Virus record (IMG/VR): IMGVR_UViG_3300017756_000015
Location: 1 to 49,822 of that record
Length of the DNA stretch: 49,822 nt
From: a virus
Direction: 5' to 3' (one strand)
Of this stretch, positions 1-9,902 are shown one piece after another; the first letter of the stretch is position 1; the number at the start of each line of letters is the position of its first letter. The position numbers and the translations under genes were made by a program. The notes below the pieces were generated by a model. The model was not told where the DNA came from and searched no databases. It saw only the letters and a list, made by a program, of their open reading frames with translations.

Positions 1-2134
1 ATGTCTTAGAAGCACCTTGTAAAACAATATTATCATCAAATCTAGATGTACTGTTTGCCCTGAATGTCCCGTCAACATCTAGTAATCCACCAATATTAAC
101 ATCGTCCCCAATACCTGCACCACCTGCAACTACCAAATCTCCAGTAGTATTAGATGTTGAGTTTGTGTTCGTTGTAAGTTTTAAGTTACCTGCAGTTATA
201 CCACTCGCGGTCCCGCTAAAGACCTCTGAGGTATTAGTGGCGTTGTGGAGGAAGGAGAATCCTCCGACGTGTCCTCCAAGATCTGTGTACGAATCATCGT
301 AACCAAAGAATCCCAATCTCGCCTCAGAGTCGAAATATCTGAACTCAACTCCACGATCTTTATTGTCATCACTAGCAGGAGCAGTGTCACCACCGAGAGT
401 AATGATGGGATCATCAACTGTCGTAACCGTTGAATTAACTGTTGTAGTTGTTCCATCTACTTGTAAGTCTCCATGAACTCTGACTAATCCAGTGATTGCT
501 CTATCATCACCTGGATCCAGGTGCATGGTAGCATTAGAAGTTGCAATATAATTATCTTGGAATCTCGAATCTTCAACGTGTACTTTACCAGTAGCAGCAG
601 ATGCATCGATGTCAACAACATCTTCTGCTGTTAATGTTAGTGTGCTTGTGCCAGAACCTGCGTTTGTAGAAGCAACAGTAAAGTTTCTATTAGTTGCAGT
701 ATTCTGAGTTAGTTCAATATTGAGGTTTCCATCCCCAGTCTTATCAATTTGTTGAGCAGTTGCTCCATCAAGAATAATATCAGGATCAGATATAACGGTA
801 CGGACATTGATATCAACCTCACCAGCCCCACCGTCGCCTGTATTATTCGCGCCAAACAGTAGGTTGCCACTAGTATCATTAACCTTAACATAATTTAGAT
901 AGTTAAATCCTCTGTATCCAGATGTTGCTGTAAGTTCTTGATCGAGTTCAAAGTTTTCTACGGTGTTGCCATCAGCAAAACCGATTCTATTGTTTTGTAA
1001 TTGATTATTATCTACACCTACTGCAGCGATTGTAACGTGCCCATTGGCATCGACGTCAAAGTCTTCCTGTGCAAAGGACGCAAGTCCCTTCTGTTCAGTC
1101 GCCTCGGCAGCGAGATATCTCCACCCGCCTGAATCACCACTAGAATGAGTAGGAGCACCTGAACCTGCAGCAATACCAGTGATTGCTTGGTATACCTTAG
1201 AGGCATTCTGAATAATATCATACCTAACGTAAGTAGTACCTGCACCATAGTTAGCGTACTTACTTCCCTCTGTCGCAGTAGCGATTGGTACATTCGTAGC
1301 ACTGGTTAGACGACCCCTGTCGTCAACTGTAAATTTCGTAGCGTTTACAGTCTGAGTACCGAATGGTTCTGAACTGGATCCCACACCTGAGACAGATGTT
1401 AAAGATTCAGTATTATAATTTCCTGGGACAACTGCTGTTGTAATAATATCGATTGTGGGGTTCCCATTGATACCACCACCATCGTTGATAGAGATTCTAC
1501 CTGCTGTACCTGTAATAGTTCTGGTTGACATTGCACCACCAGAAGTTCTAGAAATCAAACCTGTAGTGGTAAGACCTGCAACAGCAACAAGGTCTAAGTC
1601 ATACGGTTGAGCAGAAGATCCTTCTACAGTTCCGTTTAAGTTATAATCTGCAAGAGTTGTTGGGTTTGAAGCATTTGTAACTCTACCTTTAGCATCAAGA
1701 GTTACTTTTGTATAAGTTCCAGTTGCAGTGTCAGTACCATCATAATGTGGTAATGTGGAAATCAGACTGATAGCAGACGTTAAGTTAAGGTTTTGTGAAC
1801 CGTCAAATACACCAGATGCTTGTACGTCACCAGAGATTTGGATTTGTCTAGTTGAAGCAAGACGTGCAGCAGTAGAAGAGTTACCAATAAGAGTTGCAGT
1901 TACCGTACCTGCAGCGAAGTTACCATCAGCATCACGCTGAACAAGAGTGTTTGCAGTATTAGACGTCGATTCGACAGGTCGTTCGTACCGAAGAGTGTTC
2001 CACGCAGTAACTCCATCACCAATCTTAAATCGACCAGTGTCGAGTTCAATGCCAAGTTCACCTTGAGCAAGGGTTGGGTTTGAGTTTGCCCATTCTTGGG
2101 CACCCCCTCTTCTTAACTGAATTCTATTTGCCAT
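1..2134 (-). CDS. Tail-fibre/structural protein with Mtd_N-like N-terminus (3' end beyond window)
   Basis: The frame is open for 711 codons from the ATG at 2134 to the left edge, so the C-terminus is missing. Residues 1-45 (MANRIQLRRG, then TLAQGELGIELDTGRFKIGDG) match the N-terminal module of phage receptor-binding proteins such as the major tropism determinant (Mtd_N type), which usually anchors a fibre to the baseplate. The rest is Gly/Ser/Thr/Asn-rich with beta-type repeats, including the phrase VDGTTTTVNSTVTTVDDPII near residues 560-580 that recurs in marine phage fibres. I infer a tail fibre or other adhesin that acts at the host surface. No clear Shine-Dalgarno precedes the ATG, as for most late genes here. 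A late-promoter octamer and a terminator lie just upstream, so this gene begins its own unit. The receptor-binding end is outside the window. Confidence 0.8.
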   Translation of the reverse strand, partial: MANRIQLRRGGAQEWANSNPTLAQGELGIELDTGRFKIGDGVTAWNTLRYERPVESTSNTANTLVQRDADGNFAAGTVTATLIGNSSTAARLASTRQIQISGDVQASGVFDGSQNLNLTSAISLISTLPHYDGTDTATGTYTKVTLDAKGRVTNASNPTTLADYNLNGTVEGSSAQPYDLDLVAVAGLTTTGLISRTSGGAMSTRTITGTAGRISINDGGGINGNPTIDIITTAVVPGNYNTESLTSVSGVGSSSEPFGTQTVNATKFTVDDRGRLTSATNVPIATATEGSKYANYGAGTTYVRYDIIQNASKVYQAITGIAAGSGAPTHSSGDSGGWRYLAAEATEQKGLASFAQEDFDVDANGHVTIAAVGVDNNQLQNNRIGFADGNTVENFELDQELTATSGYRGFNYLNYVKVNDTSGNLLFGANNTGDGGAGEVDINVRTVISDPDIILDGATAQQIDKTGDGNLNIELTQNTATNRNFTVASTNAGSGTSTLTLTAEDVVDIDASAATGKVHVEDSRFQDNYIATSNATMHLDPGDDRAITGLVRVHGDLQVDGTTTTVNSTVTTVDDPIITLGGDTAPASDDNKDRGVEFRYFDSEARLGFFGYDDSYTDLGGHVGGFSFLHNATNTSEVFSGTASGITAGNLKLTTNTNSTSNTTGDLVVAGGAGIGDDVNIGGLLDVDGTFRANSTSRFDDNIVLQGASKT

Positions 2135-2172
2135 TTTGTTAGGACAACTCTATACGGTTTATGCTTCCAAGT

Positions 2173-2180
2173 TATTTATG
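2173..2180 (-). promoter_or_regulatory. T4-type late promoter octamer (CATAAATA)
   Basis: The minus strand reads CATAAATA, one base from the T4 late consensus TATAAATA. It lies 38 nt upstream of the fibre ATG and directly after the terminator at 2186-2208, as expected for a late unit read by RNA polymerase carrying a gp55-type sigma factor. Confidence 0.7.
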
Positions 2181-2185
2181 CTAGT

Positions 2186-2208
2186 AAAAAGGGGTTCCTA
2201 TGAACCCC
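2186..2208 (-). terminator. Rho-independent terminator of the gp8-DUF4815 unit
   Basis: On the minus strand GGGGTTC pairs with GAACCCC (7 bp, 4-nt loop) and is followed by TTTTT. It begins 7 nt after the stop codon of the 76-aa gene, so it closes that operon before the fibre promoter. Confidence 0.85.
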
Positions 2209-2214
2209 CTGTCA

Positions 2215-2445
2215 TTATTCTTCCGTTTCTGGGTCAGGAGGATGTGACATTGTTTCAGGTTCGTCTCCTGCACTGTAGTATTCGAGGGTCTCGATTGCCC
2301 CCTGAAGTTTCAGTGCTTGGACTTCATTCTGTTTGATTTTTGCAGAGAGTTCTTGGTTCTCTTTAATAAATCCTGCGTATTGTTCTTTGAACTGTTTAAG
2401 CATCTCCTCTTGAGAAACCTTTTCAACAGGTGCTGATGTGGTCAT
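2215..2445 (-). CDS. Small coiled-coil protein of unknown function (76 aa)
   Basis: The 76-aa product is charged and probably helical: residues 10-60 have heptad-like spacing (EEMLKQFKEQYAGFIKENQE), and the tail is acidic and Pro-rich. I do not recognise a function. It is the last gene of the unit containing gp8 and the DUF4815 protein, starts 3 nt after the upstream gene and is followed by a terminator. Small helical proteins next to fibre genes can be chaperones or connectors, but nothing in the sequence proves this. Confidence 0.75.
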   Translation of the reverse strand: MTTSAPVEKVSQEEMLKQFKEQYAGFIKENQELSAKIKQNEVQALKLQGAIETLEYYSAGDEPETMSHPPDPETEE

Positions 2446-2448
2446 AAT

Positions 2449-2673
2449 TTAATCAGATTTTTGGACTAACGTTAGTAGAAGTGATTTAATCTCACTCATA
2501 TCCGATTTTAACTCAGAAACTTCATTTTGTAAAGTGTTAAAATCATCCTTCGCTCTTTTCTCTGCTGCATGTGCCTTCATATACTTTGTGTAAGTATCTT
2601 CATCAGCACAGTTAAAGAACCCCGATGAGGAATCCCTAAACCAATTATCATGTCCTTTGACAGGTTGATACAT
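2449..2673 (-). CDS. Small conserved phage protein with C-terminal coiled coil (74 aa)
   Basis: The N-terminus (MYQPVKGHDNWFRDSSSG, residues 1-18) resembles a short protein type I know from marine myoviruses in which a KGHDN-like phrase precedes a helical tail. Residues 35-70 form a probable coiled coil with Leu spacing. The start codon shares one base with the stop of the DUF4815 gene (TAATG), which implies translational coupling. Function is unknown. Its position within a structural operon suggests a virion or assembly role. Confidence 0.8.
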   Translation of the reverse strand: MYQPVKGHDNWFRDSSSGFFNCADEDTYTKYMKAHAAEKRAKDDFNTLQNEVSELKSDMSEIKSLLLTLVQKSD

Positions 2674-5600
2674 TATACAGCGAGAGAAATTGCTCGGAAG
2701 TCTTGGATAACAGGAGTTAAAGACTGATTCGGTGATGTGAACACAATCTTGATTTGATATTGATCAAATGCTAAACCAGACACTTCGTATTCGTACTCTT
2801 TAAAGATAGTTTTCTCTGTAGTAGCAGGAATTTGTGCCTGTGCATCAGGGAAGAACTCGAAACCAAATGTCGTGATGTGATCGGTAGAACCAGTTGGACG
2901 TACTCTATATAGCACCTTTATGAAAGTGTTTGCAGGGCGATAACCTGTGAACAGAACCTTGATTGCACCTGATGGATTAACAAGGTCAGCAGCACGAGTA
3001 ATGTATACTGCATCATGTGAATCACCAACACTTAACTTAGCAGTGTTAGGATTAGCAGGACTATTAATCCTGTTCATAACAGTAGTCATTGACATTCTGT
3101 CTGTATCAATTAAAGGCGATACATTTGACTTAGTACTAGTCATTGTCAGATCCAATCTGAATGACTTAGCACCTGCAAGTTCACTAGATTCATTGATTGC
3201 AGAACAGATAAGTTGAGGAGAACCTAATGTATTATCCTCACTCAAGATAATATCAGAGAATACGCCATCATTTGAGAACGATTCTTGCAATCTAGTAGTA
3301 CCATCATTGATAGATGTACCACTAATGCCATTAATTCTTGCAGTAATTCCTGTTTCAGGTAATAACATTCTCTCAACTTGTGGAACCAAGATATCATACT
3401 GAACGTTCTGTGTAGCAATCGCAAGTGGACCACCAGATCTAATACCAAGTCTAGCAATAGAACTTGTGGAGATCTCGTAAGTATCGAGAGTTGGATTAAG
3501 AATACCTTGATGAGTCTTGTTGATTTCAATCAGAGGAATACCGTCAAGGTTGTAACACTCAACTACAGACTCATCAACGTGAGATACTGCAGTTGTACCA
3601 TCAAGTCCTCTTTCACTTACAGTGATTGTTTGGAAGTCACTTGAGATACCAGTGTATGAAACAACCTCAGTTCCTGCATTACTAATGATTCTTACATATC
3701 CTTTATTAGTACTACCAACAGTTGCACCATTAATGACTGTATGGAATGCAGAAGCATCATTAACATTCAGAGATGTATCAGTTGCTGAGATAGCAGCAGT
3801 CAAGTAAGTAGGAGACACTTCTGATTTAACATCAGTAATGATAACGTTATTTGATGCAGAATACATGCAGTGATTACTATGTGCAATACGAACTTTTCTT
3901 TGGGAAGTAGAGTACGTTGGAGTTGCAGTAGGATAAGCGTCACTAATTGCTGATGCTTCAACAGAGTCACCAGAATAAGTTACGGATGAAACAGTTGCAG
4001 TAACAGTAGATGTTCCACCAGTGATAGTTTCAGCAGGTGAAGTAATAAAGTCTGTGGAAATAAACTTCAGTTCAAGAGTGTTTGTATTTGCAGTCCAAGT
4101 TACAACTTCAGCAGTAGGAGCAGTAGCAGAGTTACCTGTAATTGTCTCACCGACAGTAAAGTCACCAGATGCACCAGTAACTATGAGAGTTGCTGTTGTC
4201 TTAGAAGATACGATTCTGTTTGAAATAACACCACCAGTGTTAGATCCTGCAGCAAACGTTCCTGTGATGTCTTTGATTGTCAAGACAACACCACCAGATG
4301 TTACAGTTCTCTTAGCAATAGTACCTTCAGCAAGTGTAGTCTTCTGATAAATTCTAGCACCAATAGTATATGGAAGTGAAGTAGAGTTAAGAACAAGATC
4401 AATCTCAGGAATGAATGTCTGGATTGGATCTGGTTGTAACCTTAACTTACCACCGTTACCAATATCAAGAGGAGCATTATTAAGAGTAACAGTAGATAAT
4501 GAAGTAGTATCAAACTCTGCTCTATTAACTTTGAACTTCAAGTCTTCATACTGGTCAGCAGTCCATGTAGATGCGTTCTGTGATTTGAACAGCACACCTG
4601 CATATGGTTGCTCAGAAATAGTTCTGTCACCAGTAATATCAATCTCACCCATTCTAGAGATCCAGATCTGATACTCGTTAGAGTCAGAAAGAAGAACGAA
4701 ACAATGTTCGATCGACTGTGGAATATAGACAGGTGCCTTAAAGGTAAACTTAGTTGCAACAGCAGCAGTTTCAGATAACTGAACAACGCTTGGTTCTAAG
4801 GTTACGTCAGAGAAAGGTAGGATACTTGTGGTAGGGTATCCATTTTCCATGGTTCTAATCTGCATGGATACAGGAATATTTGTGTCTTTCTTAAAGAAGT
4901 ATACTTCGACAGATGTAATAAACACACCACCTTCTTCATCAGAAATAAATGACTGAGCAAGAGGGTCATACCAACCAATCTGTCTAGTCTCAGTTCTGAT
5001 TGTATTGAAGTTTCTAGTCTGGTTAACAGTGTCACGAACAACTTCAGCATTTCTAACAGCAAGAACGTTCTCACGAACTCTGTTCAATGTACCACTTGCT
5101 TCGTATTCTGCTTCAGCAGAAGATGCAACTGCACCTGCAAGACGTGAATCAGAATCAGAAGTAGAAAGTCTAATAGATCTTGTACCAGTTGCCCAACGTG
5201 GATTAGTATCTACAGATGGAGGTGGAATAAAGAATGATGCTTGGAACTTACCAAAACGGTCTGAAACAAGACGACGATCTTTAACAATTGCTCTAGCACC
5301 AGAGTTAGCAACTAATACTTCACCAACTTGCACATTACCATAGAACTCACCGACAGCGTTAGATGCTAGTGCATCAGTATCAATGTTCAAGTATGCAGTA
5401 GTAGAAGCATATGATGTTGCCATTGCAGTATCATCATATGGGTTGTTTACATATAGATCATCAGGGTTTGCAACTTTTAAAACACAACCACTACTTTGTC
5501 CTCTTACAGTCTCACCAGGAATGAAAGGTGTAGAGTTTGTACGAGCATCAGTAGAAGGGTTCTTAATAAGTTCAATCAACTTAGGAGTGAAGTAATCAGA

Positions 5601-8600
5601 TACCTTCTTACCATCGAAGAATGAATAGAAACGAGTTCTGGGTTTCAGTCTTTCAACGTTAACCTTAACGTTTCTGGATCTAATCCAAGGAATAGAAGTA
5701 GAAGAAATAACGCTATCACCAAGAGATTGTCTGTCAATTCTAGGAATAACTCTGGATCTAATACCAGATCTAGTCTGTCTAGTAGTGGCAAGGAAAGATG
5801 TCGTTCTGTTAACACGTCTCATACCACGACCACCCCATACACCTGCATTTGGTGATCTACCACGGTCCATCTCTAACCAGAAGGAGTTTCTGGTAACTCT
5901 AGATCCGATAGTTCTATTTGTAGTCCACTGATCTCTCCATGCGTTCCACTGAATAGGAGCAAAACCATTTTGGTCAACTCTCATTTCAGATGATACAGAT
6001 TCAAAATCACCTTCAATCTGTGTAACTCTTTGAGGTAATCTTTGTGTATCTAACCAGTCATCAGATGCAGGAGTTAAATCAATACGTCCAATGTAAGTGA
6101 ATACGTTGAATGGGTTGATGTTCTCAACTCTAGAAGCATATGGTTGATTGATGATTGTCAACTCACTATATGGTCGAGTGATAATCGGTCCAGTCTGCTG
6201 ATAGTTTTGAGATAAGGTTGTATTAACCTGTAAAGGAATGTTAGTTGTATAGTGTGAAGGATGGCACTGACCACCTGCAAAATCCAATGCAGCATTGAAA
6301 TCTTCATGAGAAGTTTCAGACTTACTATGATCTGAGAAATCGTCTACAATAAATCCATTCTTAAGTCTATCTTTACCATCAGAGTCAATAATCTTAGTGT
6401 TGAAAGTATCAGACTCAAGCATGTTGAGTGAAGTATAATATTCAACTTGATCTAATCTACGTTCAATACCACCGATGTCACGCATGGTATAACGTCTGTT
6501 ATCCGATCTAGTGATAACAATGTCAGACTCAGGATCAAAACCATATGGTTTATGAGACATGGTTGCCAATAGCATACCATCTTTCAGATCATCAGGTTCT
6601 TGAGGTAACTCAGAAGACTTACCTTTAATAACTTGGAACTCACCTGCAGGTGTTAAGAATGCTTTATCAATTCTAGGTAGATACCAGTCAAAGTCTGCAC
6701 GGAAGTCGCTGTTAATTTTAGGAACGTCGAAGATAGTAGCATTCGGAGATCCAGATACATTAAACACTCTTGACTTAAAGTCAAATGTTGAGCAGTTAAC
6801 AAAGGCAGGAGATGCAACTGTACCAGTACCACTATAAAGATTCTTACATCCTGGTCTAAAGTCTAAGTAATCTGAGAGGAACTTAGTTTCAAAGAATGGA
6901 ATATCACCATATGTTGTGTCAAGATATGATTGACCACCGAAGTAATCACCAGTTGCAGAATGTGTATAGTAGTCAATAACCATCAGAAGTTTTCTGATTG
7001 GAGTTGCAACACCTTTCTTACGAGTAACTCTAGAAACATCGTAGATGAAACCAGTTTGTGCTACTTCTAAGAAGTAATTATCAGTGATAACTTTTGATCC
7101 TTCAATAACAGATCCAACACTATCATTAATAATCGCACTAATAGCAGTTCCATTACTGTCAAAACCATCAATGGTTTCACCTGACTGTAATTGACCGCTG
7201 ACATAAACAAGACTTAGTTTTAGAGTTCCAGAACTAAATGCAACTACCTTTGCTCTTGCTTTAGAAGTTCTACCAGTAACGATAGTTCCTGTAGCAAAGA
7301 AAGTTGGTTCAACCAGAGTTACAGAAGGAAGAACAGGATCATTGTCATCGTTAGATTCATATACAGCATGTAATCTGTAAGCATCTACAAGACCAAGAGA
7401 AAGATCCCTATCTTGAATTCTAGTACCGTAAAGGTTTGAATAAGTTAGATTATAATTTTGCTTGTCAAGATTTTCAATTGTCTTAATGGTTTTAAGAACA
7501 AACATCTGCTGACCAGATTTTGTTTTTCTTTGAGTAACGTTCTTCGAGATAGTTGCAGTAACTTTAATCGAAGTAATGTTAGTTAAGTTATCAATCTGAA
7601 TAGTTGTTCTATCAGAAGAGGTGAACGTGGTATAACCAATAGTACCAGAACTGACAGTATTGATAGTGATTTGATCACCAACAGGGTGAGTGCTGTTTGT
7701 ACCTGCAAGTACAGTAAGAGTATAATTGGTATCGGAGATTGCTTGGAACTGTTCATTCTCAGGAAGAGTAATGGAGATAGAGTTAGAAGCAACTGTTTGA
7801 GCATCGAAAGTTCTTCTGACAATCATTGATTCATCAGAAATACTCTTGATGTACTTCTTAGGCATCTCACTTAAGAGATCTGCATTCTGAACATTGTTCA
7901 ACCTAGAACGTTGTCTGAGTAAGGCAGCGTAAGTTCCTGCAGAAGGAGCAGCACCACCAGGTCCAGGAGTTACATTAACTGTCTGTGCTTGATAGTTAAA
8001 GATAGTAGAATTCTGAGAACCAGTTAATGAGGTAGGGTTGATCTTATCAACATCAACATACTGAGTTCCATTAAAGAAGATTCTGTCGCCAGGTTTAAGA
8101 TCTAACGCAAAGTTAGAAGATTGACCAGTGATTTTTTCAGCAGAACCTGTAGCATCATAAGTGAATGTAGTACCTTGAACAACCTGAATATCATCTAAGA
8201 TAATATCAGCAGTAAACTCAGTAGCATTTGTACTTTCATCTCTAGATACAATCTGTCTAGTATCAGAGAATGCATAAGTATGAGAAACTTCAACAGTATC
8301 AACGTTTAAACCATCAACTACGATCATTTCGCCTACAGCGAAAGCACCTTCAACCTGATAGCATTTGATATGATCTGTAGCAGAAACACCATCTACAAGA
8401 TATGCTCTTGCACCAGAGGTTGCACCGATCAGTACAGAACCTGCTTGAATAGTTACAGCAGATGCTAACTCAAGAACATTAAACATCTGAACATCAAAGA
8501 TGTTAGTGTTGTAAGTGTCATCAGCATTACCGAAAGTAGTGTCATCACCATCAGAGGTATGCTCCATGCAAGCAAGTCTTGCAAAACCAATAATATTGCC

Positions 8601-9902
8601 TGCACCGTTTCCAGGAGTTGAAGTGAAAGTATCTCTTAATTCAATAGTTTGATATGCATTGCTAAGAGATGAACCTGTGGAATTAGGGAAACCATAAACA
8701 TTATTCACAATAATGTTATTACCCATCTCAAATGGGATAATAGTATTCTGTGATGCTGCAGTATCTCTTGGTTTATCTAAGTCAACGTAGGTTGGTGATA
8801 GAGTCTTAACTCTATATCCTCTAACATATGCAGTTCCAGGTCCGAACTCAACAGCATACATTCTTTCTGCAGTGGTATTACCCTGAGCAGTTGTAGAACC
8901 TGTTTCATATACACCGTTGTTAAAACCATCATCGAGGTTTTCTCTAGCAGTGATTTTAAAATCTTTAACAACATAGTCACCAGACTCTTCAAAAGTTCTG
9001 GTTGCCATGGATCTTTCTAGTTCATCATATGCACTTCTATCAACAAGTTTTTCAACTTTACTATTGTTGATTCTTAAGAGTTCAAGGAAGTCCTTATCAG
9101 CATCATCTGTGAGTAGTTTCTTAACTAATCTTGTGGAGACTCTAAATCTATGAGAACCAGGAGCAGCATAGTTACTTGTTCCAGCAGCGTTATCATTGAG
9201 ACTAAGGTCATCCTCTGGAGTAATAATGGATTCTTGAATATCAAGTCCGATACGATAGGAGGGGTTTGATCCATACTGATCAAGGAGTAAGTATTGGTAT
9301 TGTACATCAACGAAGAATCCTCTGATGAAGTAAACACCTTCTTGAATATATGCTACGGAACCTTTCTGTAGTGCAGCAGTAGGTAACAACTGAGCAAATG
9401 GCGATCCAACTTCAATCAAAGTTGTACCGAAAGTGATCTCAGTGTCAGTAATTAACTGCTCGTTATTTGAGAATGTTTGTTGTGTATTTTGTGTGCCACC
9501 AGATTCGATATACTTAACGTATAGTGTGATATATCCTTTTGTGGAATCTGAAGCAGAAATACTGAATAATACTTTTGCTTTTACCCCAGATGTAAGACCA
9601 GTGACGATCTTGCCATTCAACTGAGTACGATAGTTTTCAACATCAGCACCCAAGAATGATTCTTGTAACTGAATTGCTTCGACATTTAGATCATAACCTA
9701 CTTGACCAGGAATGACCATCGATCCATCTTTGAATAGATGCGATCCGACGTTCTCTACCTGATTCTGCAGAATACTCTGCATGGTAGTAAGTTCTCGTGC
9801 TTGGATAGGGAACCCAGGACGAAATAGCACTCGATAAAAGTTTTTAGCTTTATCGAAATCGTCGTAGTATGGAGTGACGTTTAGATTGGTGTTTTGTGCC
9901 AT
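2673..9902 (-). CDS. DUF4815-type virion structural protein (2409 aa)
   Basis: The N-terminus (NVTPYYDDFD, then RPGFPIQARELTTMQSILQN and VIPGQVGYD within the first 70 residues) is typical of DUF4815 proteins, large tail/baseplate-associated structural proteins of T4-like marine phages. The chain is beta-rich and Gly/Ser/Thr-rich with a few Arg-rich stretches around residues 1340-1430. Near residues 2030-2130 is a beta-sandwich module (AISATDTSLNVNDAS, then ISERGLDGTT-like phrasing) that also occurs in the 1389-aa and 6588-aa proteins here. The ATG overlaps the gp8 stop by one base (TAATG). Its place after gp8 corresponds to T4 genes 9-12, so I infer a baseplate periphery or fibre-attachment role. 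The length is at the high end of what I expect for the family. Confidence 0.85.
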   Translation of the reverse strand: MAQNTNLNVTPYYDDFDKAKNFYRVLFRPGFPIQARELTTMQSILQNQVENVGSHLFKDGSMVIPGQVGYDLNVEAIQLQESFLGADVENYRTQLNGKIVTGLTSGVKAKVLFSISASDSTKGYITLYVKYIESGGTQNTQQTFSNNEQLITDTEITFGTTLIEVGSPFAQLLPTAALQKGSVAYIQEGVYFIRGFFVDVQYQYLLLDQYGSNPSYRIGLDIQESIITPEDDLSLNDNAAGTSNYAAPGSHRFRVSTRLVKKLLTDDADKDFLELLRINNSKVEKLVDRSAYDELERSMATRTFEESGDYVVKDFKITARENLDDGFNNGVYETGSTTAQGNTTAERMYAVEFGPGTAYVRGYRVKTLSPTYVDLDKPRDTAASQNTIIPFEMGNNIIVNNVYGFPNSTGSSLSNAYQTIELRDTFTSTPGNGAGNIIGFARLACMEHTSDGDDTTFGNADDTYNTNIFDVQMFNVLELASAVTIQAGSVLIGATSGARAYLVDGVSATDHIKCYQVEGAFAVGEMIVVDGLNVDTVEVSHTYAFSDTRQIVSRDESTNATEFTADIILDDIQVVQGTTFTYDATGSAEKITGQSSNFALDLKPGDRIFFNGTQYVDVDKINPTSLTGSQNSTIFNYQAQTVNVTPGPGGAAPSAGTYAALLRQRSRLNNVQNADLLSEMPKKYIKSISDESMIVRRTFDAQTVASNSISITLPENEQFQAISDTNYTLTVLAGTNSTHPVGDQITINTVSSGTIGYTTFTSSDRTTIQIDNLTNITSIKVTATISKNVTQRKTKSGQQMFVLKTIKTIENLDKQNYNLTYSNLYGTRIQDRDLSLGLVDAYRLHAVYESNDDNDPVLPSVTLVEPTFFATGTIVTGRTSKARAKVVAFSSGTLKLSLVYVSGQLQSGETIDGFDSNGTAISAIINDSVGSVIEGSKVITDNYFLEVAQTGFIYDVSRVTRKKGVATPIRKLLMVIDYYTHSATGDYFGGQSYLDTTYGDIPFFETKFLSDYLDFRPGCKNLYSGTGTVASPAFVNCSTFDFKSRVFNVSGSPNATIFDVPKINSDFRADFDWYLPRIDKAFLTPAGEFQVIKGKSSELPQEPDDLKDGMLLATMSHKPYGFDPESDIVITRSDNRRYTMRDIGGIERRLDQVEYYTSLNMLESDTFNTKIIDSDGKDRLKNGFIVDDFSDHSKSETSHEDFNAALDFAGGQCHPSHYTTNIPLQVNTTLSQNYQQTGPIITRPYSELTIINQPYASRVENINPFNVFTYIGRIDLTPASDDWLDTQRLPQRVTQIEGDFESVSSEMRVDQNGFAPIQWNAWRDQWTTNRTIGSRVTRNSFWLEMDRGRSPNAGVWGGRGMRRVNRTTSFLATTRQTRSGIRSRVIPRIDRQSLGDSVISSTSIPWIRSRNVKVNVERLKPRTRFYSFFDGKKVSDYFTPKLIELIKNPSTDARTNSTPFIPGETVRGQSSGCVLKVANPDDLYVNNPYDDTAMATSYASTTAYLNIDTDALASNAVGEFYGNVQVGEVLVANSGARAIVKDRRLVSDRFGKFQASFFIPPPSVDTNPRWATGTRSIRLSTSDSDSRLAGAVASSAEAEYEASGTLNRVRENVLAVRNAEVVRDTVNQTRNFNTIRTETRQIGWYDPLAQSFISDEEGGVFITSVEVYFFKKDTNIPVSMQIRTMENGYPTTSILPFSDVTLEPSVVQLSETAAVATKFTFKAPVYIPQSIEHCFVLLSDSNEYQIWISRMGEIDITGDRTISEQPYAGVLFKSQNASTWTADQYEDLKFKVNRAEFDTTSLSTVTLNNAPLDIGNGGKLRLQPDPIQTFIPEIDLVLNSTSLPYTIGARIYQKTTLAEGTIAKRTVTSGGVVLTIKDITGTFAAGSNTGGVISNRIVSSKTTATLIVTGASGDFTVGETITGNSATAPTAEVVTWTANTNTLELKFISTDFITSPAETITGGTSTVTATVSSVTYSGDSVEASAISDAYPTATPTYSTSQRKVRIAHSNHCMYSASNNVIITDVKSEVSPTYLTAAISATDTSLNVNDASAFHTVINGATVGSTNKGYVRIISNAGTEVVSYTGISSDFQTITVSERGLDGTTAVSHVDESVVECYNLDGIPLIEINKTHQGILNPTLDTYEISTSSIARLGIRSGGPLAIATQNVQYDILVPQVERMLLPETGITARINGISGTSINDGTTRLQESFSNDGVFSDIILSEDNTLGSPQLICSAINESSELAGAKSFRLDLTMTSTKSNVSPLIDTDRMSMTTVMNRINSPANPNTAKLSVGDSHDAVYITRAADLVNPSGAIKVLFTGYRPANTFIKVLYRVRPTGSTDHITTFGFEFFPDAQAQIPATTEKTIFKEYEYEVSGLAFDQYQIKIVFTSPNQSLTPVIQDFRAISLAV

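Noticed and set aside
196-456. 86-residue frame inside the left-edge fibre gene
   Set aside because: It is a shadow frame. The true frame is open from 2134 to the left edge.
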